From: Ananas comosus
Taxonomy: Eukaryota > Streptophyta > Magnoliopsida > Poales > Bromeliaceae
NCBI RefSeq assembly: GCF_001540865.1
Contig: NC_033641.1
Coordinates: 6,064,516 to 6,128,515, forward strand
Length of the DNA: 64,000 bases
Direction: 5' to 3'
The translations under genes and the position numbers were made by a program. Of the stretch, positions 47,808-58,776 are shown piece after piece. The notes under the pieces are model-generated. The model had not been told where the DNA came from. It saw only the letters and a program-made list of their open reading frames with translations, and did no database searches. Numbering within the stretch: the stretch's first letter is position 1; each line of letters opens with the position of its first letter.

Positions 47808-48880
47808 TGATCCATGCTGAAGAGCTTAAACTCATTTTGAGGAAGTGATCGTAAGATGCTTCGACCTAAGGCTATAGTGTTCCATAGATCTTGCCGGCTT
47901 TTGACGAGAGAGTTATCTTCTCAGATATATCTTAAGTTCTTTGTTGTTGCCGTATATGGCATTTATTCTTCATGTAGTGCGACTACCATTTTATCATATT
48001 TGTACAGTACTTGCTTTCCTATGGAATAGCATGAAGGTTTGATTAAAATGTAAGTTGAATTTCTTAGCTTTTGTTATTCTTTTTCATATCAGAAAGTTGT
48101 TTCATTATTTAATATCTACCTTCTCATATTCAGGAGTTATTGCAGAGCATCAAGAATCTTTGGCTGTTATCTGGCACTGGTATATTATAGTCTTTTTCTT
48201 CTCGGTAGGAGTTGGTATGTACTAATGTAAATAAATTTTGAGTTGCACAATCTTCTGCCCTTATGAGGGGACAGTGCGTCATGCTTCGATTATGAGAACT
48301 TTATCGCAATTTTGCCATATTAGCCAGTGAGGATGAATCTCTATGTTGGACCATAAATAAGTCAAATATAGATATCTCCTATTATCCATTTTGTATAGAA
48401 TTTTTTAGAAGAATATTGTCTTTTATGTATGAGACATCCAATAGCTGGCATGTATTACCTGGCTTTTCATTCCAGTTCTTTCTATCATGCATATATTATA
48501 TTAATCTTTACGTCGTGACTCAGTAAATGCAAATATATTGTTGGTGTATATATCTTTGTTTTCTTTTTACTAATTCAGTAATTTGAGATTAAGTGCTTAA
48601 ATGATCTCACATGCCAAGCTAACATAAGCAACGCATTTGACATCTGAAACATTATGCCAGGCTCTGACATTTGCACACACATACTTAGTAGGAAAAGCAA
48701 TCATATGTTGCCGATGCCACCAATGTATCAGTAGCTAACCACATCTAAATTACAAAGTACTCAAATGATAAAGAAGATATTCTCCTTCAACAACTCTCCG
48801 ACACTAAGGCATATATTTAGAAGACCCAACAAGAACACTAGGATGATATTAACGTTGGGATAAGTCAACTCTTCTTATCC
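47808..48880. other. kinase 3' flank
   Basis: AT-rich sequence with no coding region that I can support. An acceptor-like site precedes an open stretch near 48133, too short to assign. Confidence 0.35.
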
Positions 48881-48899
48881 ATGCGAAAAAAACAATGCT

Positions 48900-50514
48900 T
48901 TGCATCTGCTTGTTTTGGCAGAGTGTGCCAACTTTGGAGGCAATTTGAGTGGGGAAGTTCTTTAGGTGACTCTGCTCCATCAAGTAAGAAACTTCAAGTA
49001 TTCTCTTTGGAGGATTCCTACGTTCTTATTCCCATATCACCTGACAGGTATACTTTCATTCATTTTTGTTTTTGTGTTTTTTTTTTTCTTTCCTTTTTGT
49101 CTATTAGATTTTGATTCACTTTTGGATTAAACCTCTAGTGATGACATGCTCCAAGTTTGACTCCAACTAGTGGTTGACAATTCGCGGTTGGATTCGATGT
49201 TTACAGAAATAACTGGTCAACTAAACAAGGACAATTAGTGCTTTTACTCATCTTGTTAATATGTGCATGGTTTAGTTATTATATGATCACTTGTAATGAA
49301 AAGTGTCTGCAGTTTCGGGCCTTGTTGGTGTAAATTAACCAAATACTTGGAGAGTTAACATTGTTTTTCACTTGTTGCCTGTGCTTTTTTTGTTTCGTTT
49401 TTCCTTCCACTGTAGATAATTTGCCAACAAATGACTCAAAATCCTGGTTTGATCGAAACCGGGTCAATGTTTTCGCCTCTTCAAATTTAGGATTAATTAT
49501 GATAATTTCTCTTTTCAGGGATGTTTGGTAGATAGAATTTCACTTTCTTTTTTAACTACTAAACAATAAAGTCTCAAGTAAAGATATTATAGATATCAAA
49601 TTGATTGAGGAGCACTAATTATTGATTGATCATGATGCATGGAACATGTTTTTGTAGTTAGCATGTAGTGATCGACTGTGCAGCATGATATAGGTTGCTA
49701 GCTCACCAACCCACACAATGAACTTAAACTAATTATATAATGCAGACTCTTGGGTTTGCAATTTACACCTTAATCAACAAAGCTAATACTCTTTCTACTT
49801 AATTTGAAGGTCTCCTTACGCTTGACTACATTACTGTATGGTTTTTGATATTCGGGCATTTGGTGACAGTACATACATATTGCGTACCTTTATATTTTTT
49901 TGCATATATGTTATATCTCCTCTTGTTGGTGTTCTGGCAAGGTACAATGAGGGATCTCTCAAAAAGCCCGCCTGTTCCACTCCAGACTTTGCCTCCAGAA
50001 CCAGTGGATAGGGCAAGTCTTCTTCTCTCATCTTGCATACAATTCACCTGCTCTTGTTATTTCCAAGTATCTTCAGTCTACTTTTTTTTATTTCTGGGAG
50101 ATAAAGAAGTTCCTGAATGCCCTGAACTTGCTTGACATCCCTGAGTACCCATCTGCTTCTAAGATCTCTCTAACGTCTACTGGAAGCTGTGCACACTAGC
50201 TATAACAATTGTTAACAGCTAATAAACCCGGGGATGTTACTAAAAGATATTAGGTAAGTCTAGGAATTAATCTTTTTAAGCGTAAAATAGTGGCCGTGTC
50301 ACAATTCATATAAGTACAGGAACTACCCACACAATTTAACCTTTTGATTTTATAGATTCATCTCTTCTGTTAGGAGTTGATGTTCATTTTCTCTAGATTC
50401 ATCTCTTCTGTTAGGAGTTTTCTCCCCGTACAGACTGGAACTGCTGCTGCAGCAGCTGTGGGTGAGCAACAATCAGCTGCCATCACTGCTAACGGTCATG
50501 ATTCATCGTCGTGA
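48900..50514 (+). other. possible exons of an unidentified gene
   Basis: Three open stretches have plausible splice borders. The first (about 48920-49047) contains SSKKLQVFSLEDSYVLIPIS before a GTATAC donor. The second (about 49941-50010) contains SKSPPVPLQTLPPEPVD. The third (about 50432-50514), after a GTACAG acceptor, reads TGTAAAAAVGEQQSAAITAN and ends at a TGA. I do not recognise a family and cannot be sure they belong together. They could be the 3' end of a gene or a decayed one. Confidence 0.3.
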
Positions 50515-51290
50515 GCGGAAGTACTGCATGGAGATAGATATTAGTTAGAGCAATCGCGGCCTCAAGGAGAACTGAAGATCTATTCTATGCATGCCTAGAT
50601 GCCTGTACTATTGTTAGTTGGTAGAGAATTTGATACAAGATATAGATACTTTCTTCTTTCTCCTGGTGAGATGACAGGCTAAGGTGATGCTAATTATGCT
50701 ATATTGATTACATCCGTGGTGTGTGGTTTTCTTGGTTGTATCAATCTTTGTTCACAAGATTTGGTAGCTCGATGTGTGCGCAGGAGTAGCCTAACTACTT
50801 GATCAGACTTGGTAATATCGTAATCTCTAGTTGAGAGAGTATTTTCTTTTCTGGGTTATTAGTGCATATGCTGATTATGTAAATAATAATTGCTTAAATG
50901 TTTCTTGTAACTCTGCTCTTTGTTTGCATTTGTTTTAACTCTTGGAAGAATCTGGAACTGTACCTGTGCTTTTTGGGGAAATTCTTAATACTAGTTGCTT
51001 GGATTTCTCTGGGCCTGTGTTTTTGCAGATATTAGAGGGGATTTAAAACTTGTTTTCCAATTTGATAGTAGTAATCTTGTCATTAGCAAGGTCAAATCCT
51101 TTGCCATCTTCAGAATTTTAGATGCACCAGTTGCTGTCAACCACACTAATTTAACATATTTATGATTTAGAATTTTTACGTTGTTACCATAAGATGTGGT
51201 GAATGTAATAGAATGATGATGAACAGTAGTACTTGTAGACTTATTACTGTGGGAGTTGCTGTCTCTGGTGAGCTAGTCACATCCCTTGAA
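50515..51290. other. non-coding region
   Basis: Possibly 3' UTR and downstream sequence of the putative exons before it. I see nothing else that can be supported. Confidence 0.3.
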
Positions 51291-51292
51291 TC

Positions 51293-51754
51293 TAGAGATG
51301 TCAGTGGGTCGTATTCGGGCACGTTTTCAAAAATTGGACCTGAAATTCAAATCCGAATTCGATGAATTTTAAAAATCCATCTCTAAACTTGAATCAGCTA
51401 AAAACTTTGAAATTTGAAGTTCAATTCAAAAATCCGAATCCGAACAATTATTTTTCTTTACCCTATGTCAAAATATATTACATTAAATCTAAAATTTTAA
51501 AATATAAATTTAAATATAATATCAAATAATAATATATATTATATAGTGTAAAATTTGGGTTTGGATTGGGTTCGGATTCGGATCGGGTACAAACATTCGG
51601 ATCGGGTGCAAATAAAATTCATATTCAAATTTAAATTCGTGATTTTTTTTTAATATTTGTATTTGAAATTATATCAATTTAGCATTGAATATAATAAAAT
51701 CATTTGAGTTCGAATTTGAATAAAATTTTGAGTATCTGAATCCGTTGATATGCC
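51293..51754. mobile_element. probable hAT-type MITE
   Basis: This AT-rich segment has imperfect inverted ends: ATGTCAGTGGGTC on the left, and the complement of the right end ATATCAACGGATTC. Internal TTCGGAT-type motifs occur on both strands. Such ends are common in plant hAT MITEs. I could not define a target duplication. Confidence 0.4.
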
Positions 51755-51758
51755 AAAC

Positions 51759-52262
51759 GGGCTTTTTTTATAAAATGACCCTCTAAAAGTTCGAAATTGG
51801 CAAAATGACTCTATCAAAATTTTATTTATAAAACTAATCCTTCTTTTGCTACGTGGGCGCCACGTTAGGAATTTCTCAAAAAGACGGTGAATCGTTCACC
51901 GTCTTTGTAATATTTGTTGTGAAGGCGGTGAATGGTTCACCGCCTTCAGAAGGCATTGAACCATTCACTGCCTTTACAGCAAATCCCTACTCCGATGCAC
52001 AAATCTTTTCAAGTCTAGGGCATGGTGTCCTTGATAAGACGGTGAATCGTTCACCGTCTTCATAAGACGGTGAACGATTTACCGCCTTTAGTTCAAAACC
52101 GGTGAATCGTTCACCTAGTTGTGCTCTAGAGAAGACGGTGAATCGTTCACTGTCTCAATAAGGCAGTGAACGATTCACCGCCTTTAGTGCAAAGGCAACC
52201 CCTCTTGCTGTGCCCAAGATAAGACGGTGAATCGATTCACCGTCTTCATTAGGTATACACGA
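51759..52262. mobile_element. Mutator-like element with palindrome array, truncated at N
   Basis: The left end GGGCTTTTTTTATAAAATGACC resembles the ends of the element at 52676-54636. Inside are about nine units of roughly 30 bp, each a near-perfect palindrome built on GGTGAATCGTTCACC or GGTGAATGGTTCACC (51885-52250). The right end is missing: the sequence stops at an N at 52263 in the middle of the array. Confidence 0.65.
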
Positions 52263-53209
52263 NTGCGTCGACCCTCGCATCTGCCGCCGGTGCCAATCTT
52301 CCCTCACCAACCCACATTGCAGGCAGCAACCCTTAACATAAGAGAGTAGATGCGGAAAAGTAAAAAGATTACAAGTAGACTACTCCTAGAAAATAGTAAA
52401 GTACGAAGAATATGAAAAGTGGTCTTCTTGTTCGCCGGAAAAAATACCTCTCTATCAAGCATTTTCTGTTTATTTATAACTTTACCTTACGTTTTTCAGT
52501 TAGATGCATGATCAGCCACTTTCCTAATTTCGTGGGCCACACTACCAGCCGATCCTAACCGCATCAATGTTAACCATTTTTCGGTTTCAATCTTACTTTC
52601 GGTTGAATCCTCCGGTTCTAATTCGGGTTCGGATCAAATCTGCGGTAACATCCATATCTGATATTGCCCACCAACGGGTTTTTTATCCAACTAATCTCCT
52701 CCAACAATTTTTTTCTAAAAATAGGCCTCTGAAATTTGTATTTACGAAAATAGACTCCAAACTGCCACGTGGGCAGTGAGCTGGCAGGAGAGGTTAAAAG
52801 CGGCGAACCATTTACCGCTTTCATGTGAAAGCGGTAAATGGTTCACCGCTTTTAGGAGGATTTAATAACACTATGAAGGCGGTGAACCATTCACCGCCTT
52901 CATTGTGTTTCCCCACTGGGAAAGCGGGAGCTACTCACCGCCTTCATATGCGGTAAATGGTTTACCGGCTTTATATGCGGTGAATAGTTTACCGCATTTA
53001 AATGCGGTAAATGGTTTACCGCATTCAAGCAACACACCACCCCCCCCCACAGCAACTATGCAAAATTCCCACACAATACAAAAAAGCAATGTTTTCAAGC
53101 ATTTCAATTACAGAAATAAATACATAAAATCATCTACACCAACTTCAACCACACTTTAAACATACAAAATGAGCTATACCAATATCAACACATTTTAATA
53201 TGAATAAAT

Positions 53210-53404
53210 TTAGATAATACTATAAAAATTCAATGTAGAAAGATCTGAAATACANCTATATATTTTTCTCTCGAATTCTGTAAATGTAATATCCACTGGA
53301 ATACCACTTAATTTCTTACGACCGCCAACGTACTTTGGATTGCTATCATGCGCAAATATTTCTCCATTCCAATGAACAACAATAGCCACATTACTACGCG
53401 ACAT
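53210..53404 (-). pseudogene. MuDR-type transposase N-terminal fragment
   Basis: The minus strand encodes VAIVVHWNGEIFAHDSNPKY, then a YVGGRKKL segment and a VDITFTEFERKIY segment. This matches the N-terminal plant-mobile-type domain of MuDR transposases (a W-x-GGxR...ISxxEL pattern). It starts with ATG at 53404 and is cut short near the N at 53255. The catalytic DDE domain is absent, so the element needs a transposase from elsewhere. Confidence 0.65.
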
Positions 53405-53929
53405 CCTAACTTAAACAAAATATAAAATTTGTAAACAAACATAATTATACCAAATTAAAATGCTGAATTGATACTGCAAATAAGTTGCTAAACTCACCCA
53501 AAGCACTTCACTTCCCCTAGAAACACTAATAACTTACGGAGCATCATTTGTTGGTTTCGATCTACATATGAGAGTTCGAATTAAATCAACTACAGTATGA
53601 ATTCAATTTAAATGATCCAAAAAATACTATCCTAAGTTTTATAGATGCCACAGTATGAATTCAATTTAAATGACCCAAAAAACACTATCCTTCACAAAAA
53701 AAACCAACTACGACATTATTCTCGGTGTTGGGCTCTACTACTAACCTAATAGGGCTTAAAATGTGATCTAAAATTGTGCATACTTCAAAATATAGATAAA
53801 ATACTGTAAAATAACATAATTATTTAGAAACAATCAACTCTATTTCAAAAATAATTAGATTTTTCTCAAACCTCTCACCACTAACCTAATGGAACAATGT
53901 CGTTGCAATGCTGAGGAGAGAAGGCACGG

Positions 53930-54235
53930 CAGAAGCAGTACAGTCGGCGCCGGCGACGGCGGCAGCGATGGCGGCGTCCGCAGCGACGGCGGCCTCGAAC
54001 TCGGGTCGGAGTGAGTGAGATAGAGAGGAGTGAGAGAGCGTGCGGGAGACAGAGAGGAGAAGCTCTGGAGAAGCAGGAGCTCGCGCGCGGGTACAGTCGG
54101 CGCCGGCGACGGCGGCAGCGACGGCGGTGTCGGACTCGGGTCAGAGTGAGTGAGGTAGAGAGGAGTGAGGGAGCGTGCGGGAGACAGAGGAGAAGCTCGC
54201 GCGCGGGTGAGTGAGAGAGAAAGGAAAGGGGCTCG
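53930..54235. repeat. GC-rich direct duplication inside the Mutator-like element
   Basis: A block starting GTACAGTCGGCGCCGGCGAC (about 53938 and 54090) occurs twice in tandem, about 150 bp each, ending in a GAGAAGCTC stretch. It is CG-rich, unlike the AT-rich surroundings, and may derive from a captured gene's 5' region. I see no recognisable protein. Confidence 0.6.
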
Positions 54236-54773
54236 GGCGCGGTTGGGTATACTGCTTAAAGGCGGTGAATGGTTCACCGCATTTAAAAGCGGTTAACCAT
54301 TCACCGCCTTTAAAAGCGGTGAATGGTTCACCGCATTTAAAAGCGGTGAACCATTCACCGTCTTTAAAAGCGGTGAACTATTCACCGCGTTTAAAAGCGG
54401 TGAACTATTCACCGTATTTAAAAGCGGTATTTAATGGTCCCAGCACACGTGACGGAGGTATTTGATGGTCCCGCAAATGCGGTGAATAGTTTACCGCATA
54501 TATATGCGGTAAATCATTCACCGCATATGCCTGCTTGCTGACCTGGCCGATTTGGAGACTATTTTTACAAATAAATTTTAAGGAGGCCTATTTTTGTAAA
54601 TAAAAATTTCAAGAAGACTATTTATAAAAAAAATTCCCCACCAACCTGCCCTTGGCGTAATAGACGAACAACAACAGGGAGTCCGCACCCTCAAAACCCT
54701 ACTGCTCCCTCAAAACCCTATTCCTCCCCCCGAAACACCCCCCCGTTGTTGGTGCGCCCGACGAACCGTGCAG

Positions 54774-55082
54774 ATGTCGTCGTCTCTAAGCCGGAGGGGC
54801 CGCGGCGAGGGCGAGGGCGAGGGCGTGTTGGGGCCGATCTCTCGCTCGCCGATCGTGGTGCGGGGGAGGGAGGCGGCGGCGGAGGCGGCGACGGTGGCGA
54901 AGAAGCTCCTCCGGAGCACCGGTAAAGCGGCGTGGATCGCGGGCACGACCTTCCTCGTCCTCTTCGTCCCCCTCATCATCGAGATGGACCGCGAGCAACA
55001 GCTCAATGAACTCGAGCTCCAGCAGGCCACCCTCCTCGGCGGCCCCTCGCCCGCGCTGCCGCCGCCGCCTCCGTCCAAGTGA
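54774..55082 (+). CDS. TOM9: mitochondrial import receptor subunit TOM9 (plant TOM22)
   Basis: TOM9 is the short plant form of TOM22, an outer-membrane subunit that organises the TOM import complex. The 102-residue frame is intact. After a GR-rich, variable N-terminus it reads SPIVVRGREAAAEAA and VAKKLLRSTGKAAWIAG, then one membrane anchor (TTFLVLFVPLIIE) and the conserved MDREQQLNELELQQATLL tail. Length and layout match the family (about 90-100 residues). The start at 54774 gives MSSSLSRRG; upstream in-frame codons lack ATG. The CDS has no intron and is very GC-rich. A Mutator-like element ends at 54636, so its palindrome array sits about 250-515 bp upstream of the start codon. Confidence 0.93.
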   Translation: MSSSLSRRGRGEGEGEGVLGPISRSPIVVRGREAAAEAATVAKKLLRSTGKAAWIAGTTFLVLFVPLIIEMDREQQLNELELQQATLLGGPSPALPPPPPSK

Positions 55083-55301
55083 TCTCGGTGAGATCCGCTC
55101 GCTCCCTCCTCGATACTAGGGTTTGGGTTTCCGTTTCAGAACTTCTATCAAGCTAGGGTTTAAGGGTTTAAGGGTATTGTCAAATTTAATTTTGAACATT
55201 TAGCCTTGCATTCGGTAATGACATTTTGACGGATTTACTCTTTTCAAGAATATAAATTTAGCTACAAAGGTGCATTAATTTTGTTATTGTAGCTTGGTTT
55301 G

Positions 55302-55336
<35 letters not shown>

Positions 55337-56996
55337 CTTTTCCTTTTTTTGTTGCATTAGTTATTTGCGGGGACTACATAGAATATCAGACGCATGCTGC
55401 TTACCTTATCCTCTTCCGGATTGTCCCTCGTTTTGTTGCAGTTATTTTGTTGGCAAGTTATCCTTCTTCTTGATGCTGCCGCCGCACTTGGTTATACGTC
55501 TTGCTCTGCTGAGAGGCTTTTGAGCTCTAGTATTCTTGTGATCGACACTCTCTTGGTTTTGTAAATGTTGGTTGGTTCTGTGTCTCTTCAGTGTCGATTC
55601 CTCGCTTCGTGTACTGATTTTGGTTTCCGGTTAAATCGTTGTTAGCTGTGAGCCATTGGTTTTCGGTTGGCTCCAGTGACATGGAAATGAAATACAACAA
55701 CAGAACAAAAAGTACCGGATGGCACATTATCAATGGGATGAAGCATGATCTTCAATCGTATAAGACACTAAATCGAAAACACTGTCGTAAATGAAAATCT
55801 TTAGGTGATAACTTAAGCTTCGGCACTTGCAATTTTTCCTTCACTAGAAAATTAGTGAAAACAGTCAGACACACAATTCTCGTCTTTTCGGTGAGATAAA
55901 AAGCTGCCTGGACTTAACAATACAGCTCGAGGCCGTGAGATCAAAATGACTTGGGCGTCGGTTCCACTATTTTTTCCCACTCTTATAGAAGCTGCCCCTG
56001 CAATTCAAAGTAAAGTGTTTATATATGAATAAAATCCCTCTACAATTGTAATTCCGCTCTTTATTTACATGCTACTTAACCTTTGGATGCTGAGAGAAAA
56101 GATTGGGGGAAACTTCTAGAAAAAGAACTTCTATCCTGTCCATATGTTGGAGGATTATTGTCAAAATTCTTTCCCGAAAGATCAAGAAACAATTTGGTTA
56201 GAGTGGATGAGAAGCCAAGAGATCACTTAGTCATTTGTACTTTGTCTTCAAGAAGATCCATTGGCACTGTTGTATAGAAATTGATTAGCTCATTCTTAAG
56301 CAGATACTAATGAGTAACCTTAGCATTTTTTTTTTCCAACTTCTAAAAGTGAAATTTGCTCATCGCGAAATGCTTTGTTTACATTTTTCTCAACCTCTAA
56401 AACAAAAGTAACCAAATCTAAACAAATTAATTTTGAATAGCAGGTAGAAATCTAAGAAAACAAAGACAAAAAATGTTGCTGAAGCACTAGTGCTTTGAAT
56501 AGAAGGAAATTTGTGTTTAAAAAAATGGTGCTGAAATTTGTGTTTAAAGAACTGGTGCGTTAAATACTTATGAAGAATTGCTTGGTTAAGTATAGTTTAA
56601 TAAAAGTAACATTGTTGGAACAATAAGGGAGGATAAACAAGAATAAGCAGCAGCTAATATATTGCAAAGACATTAACTTAAGTAGAAAGAAATTTCGTAT
56701 CTAATAGACATAATACTAGTTGGAACCTGCCGCACTTAGGGCATATTTTTTTGTTCGTAAATGAAACAATGAAAGTGGTACTTTGGCGAAATGGTATTTT
56801 TCCGGTTGTTTGGTTTATAAAAGTGAACTTGTTATGAAACAATAAAGTGGGTTACAACTAGAACTCACTTTTTTGAGTTTGGCCCCAAAAGTCCCAAAGT
56901 TGCTGAAAGTGGACCACCAACTCCGCATGACTTATGAACTGTCACATTAACAAAAAGCCCCAATTGAGAAACAACTCATGAGAAACCCCTCCCCTC
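55083..56996. other. TOM9 downstream region
   Basis: This presumably starts with the TOM9 3' UTR. A poly-T run lies at about 55300-55334. An open stretch at 56083-56277 contains KLLEKELLSCPYVGGLLSKF, which I cannot assign. Nothing else is supported. Confidence 0.35.
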
Positions 56997-57671
56997 TGTT
57001 GGCTATTTATTATTGGCGAAAATGGGTCTAATTTTCTGTTTCGTGATAATAGGCTTAGGAGACTAATAAGTTGAGTTAAGTAAGCTCAATAAGTGGAGTG
57101 GGGTTGCGTTCCACAATAAACCTAACGGCAAGAGGCTCAACAATAAACCTAACGTCTAGGTGGGTTGCGTCTGTTCGAAATCTGTGAGTGCTGTGGTTAA
57201 GCTCTCAAGTGCGATGAGTGCGCCATTCCTATCATGCTTTTGGGATAGTTGGTTAGCGCTTACAATCCACAAGTGGTATTAGAGCGAATGGCACTGGTTC
57301 GCTTTACACATGCTGCATTAATCGTAAAGGTGTTTGTGGGGGCGGATGTTGGCTATTATTATTTGCTTAAATAGGTTCAACTTCCTACCTCATGGTAATA
57401 GTTAAAGGAGATTAATTCTCTACACCGCACTTTGAGGGAGGAGACACCGCCGCCCACTGAGCCTAATAAGTTGGGCGAGCCCGATAAGTTGAGTGGGGCC
57501 GCAATCCACAATAGATCTAATGATAAGAGACTCAACAATAGACCTAAAGTCCAGGTGGGTTGAGTTAGGTCAAGGCCTCTGATTTTTGTGGCTAAGCCCG
57601 TAAGTGTGATGAGTGTGCTCTTCTTATCGGCATGTGCTGTTGGGATAATTGGTTAGCGCTTATGATCCACA
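56997..57671 (+). mobile_element. TRIM miniature LTR retrotransposon, TSD CCCTC
   Basis: Two direct repeats begin TGTTGGCTATT and end ATCCACA: 56997-57271 (275 bp) and 57347-57671 (325 bp). The 75-bp interior starts two bases after the first LTR with a primer-binding site TGGTATTAGAGC (57274-57285), close to the initiator-Met tRNA consensus. It ends in a purine tract GTGGGGGCGGA before the second LTR. The 5-bp duplication CCCTC flanks the whole (56992-56996 and 57672-57676). It has no coding capacity; all parts needed in cis for reverse transcription are present. Confidence 0.9.
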
Positions 57672-57782
57672 CCCTCGCATACTGCATCTTCTCCGCAATA
57701 AGGAGACCATCTCTGCAACAAGGAGACCATCTGCTTTCTACCCAACAAAGTAGGCCTCTCTCTCCCCGCACATGTTTATTTT

Positions 57783-58502
57783 AGTGTTTGGAAAGGCGTG
57801 CCTGAGGCGCACGCCTACGCCTCAGCAATAGCGAGGAAAGGCGCTATTGCTGAGGCGCGTGCTTAGGCCCTGAGGCACGCGCCTCAAGCAAGGTGCGAGG
57901 TGCGCGCCGGTTTGGGTTTAATTTTTTTGGGTTGTCGGATTTCGAATTTAAGTTCTATATTTTAACTCGATAAGATAGTTAAAAGATCCTACAAGAAACC
58001 CACAAAACCCCCTAGAGAAACCCATTCGTGCGCCCTCTCCTCCCGCTCTCGTGTTCCCACATCCTCTCTCTATCCGTGGGCATCCAGCAGCAGCATCGGC
58101 CATCGCTGTCAGCAGGACCAACTGAACAAACAAGCAACAACAGCGGTAGCAACAAGCAAGAAAGCAAGAGTAGCAGTAGTTTGCAAGTTGCAACGGCAGT
58201 AAAAACAAGAGCAGCAGTAGCAAGAACAAGCAGTGGTAGCAACCACAATCACTTACAAGTTTTACGTTGAAATATATTTATTTTAGTTTAAGAACCTATA
58301 TACATATCTTTTCTTTAGTTTTTGATGGTTATCTTATTTTTATATGGTTATTTTGGGGTTTTTTAATGTAGAATAGTAAATTAAATTAGGCTTAGTAAAT
58401 GTGCGTCTCGTCTTCTTGAGGTGCGCGCCTAGCCGTACGCCTCAAGCCTAGGCTCCAGGAGAATCTTGCGCCTCTTTGCGCCTCATGCCTTTTCAAACAC
58501 CG
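57783..58502. mobile_element. TIR element with GTTTATTTT duplication
   Basis: This 720-bp segment has inverted ends: AGTGTTTGGAAAGGCGTG on the left, and the complement of the right end reads CGGTGTTTGAAAAGGCATG. The ends are rich in GAGGCGC/GCGCCTC. The 9-bp direct repeat GTTTATTTT flanks it (57774-57782 and 58503-58511). An 8- to 9-bp duplication would suit a hAT or Mutator type. The interior is a CAA/CAG-rich stretch without a recognisable protein. Confidence 0.65.
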
Positions 58503-58511
58503 GTTTATTTT

Positions 58512-58736
58512 GAAGAAGATTCTACAATTGTTATTTTGCGATGCTATTTGGTTGTAATTTTTATTTTGTGATGTTGTTTACTTACAAATTTCTTATTAGG
58601 GTTTGTCTTTTCTTTGTCCTTTTATTCTTTTCCTTTTGAGGTATAGTACTAGGGATTGCTAATGCTTTGGTTTCTAGGTTCTAATCTTGTAAGCTATAAG
58701 AAGTATATTATATTGCTGTTATCTTATAAGAGTATA

Positions 58737-58776
<40 letters not shown>

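Larger units (their letters stand above)
52676..54636. mobile_element. Mutator-like element with palindrome arrays, TSD CCCACCAAC
   Basis: A perfect 9-bp duplication CCCACCAAC flanks the element (52667-52675 and 54637-54645), the size made by Mutator transposases. The ends are degenerate inverted repeats: GGGTTTTTTATCC on the left, GAATTTTTTTTATAAA from the right on the minus strand, then an AAAATAGGCCTC block on both sides. Each subterminal region has an array of GCGGTGAAYNRTTCACCGC palindromes (52798-53035 and 54258-54525). The interior keeps a transposase N-terminal piece and a duplicated GC-rich block. Confidence 0.85.

Noticed and set aside
51885..52250. Possible CRISPR array (regular palindromic repeats)
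   Set aside because: This is a plant nuclear context. Units are self-palindromic with spacers of a few bases and sit inside transposon ends, so it is not a CRISPR.
53198..53311. An assembly duplication at the N at 53255
   Set aside because: I saw no repeated sequence on either side, unlike the other three N positions; it may be a single ambiguous base.
54211..54465. Open frame encoding a repeated LKAVNxSP peptide
   Set aside because: It is a translation of the DNA palindrome array in the Mutator-like element. The repeat is palindromic at DNA level and in intergenic context, so it is not a plausible protein.
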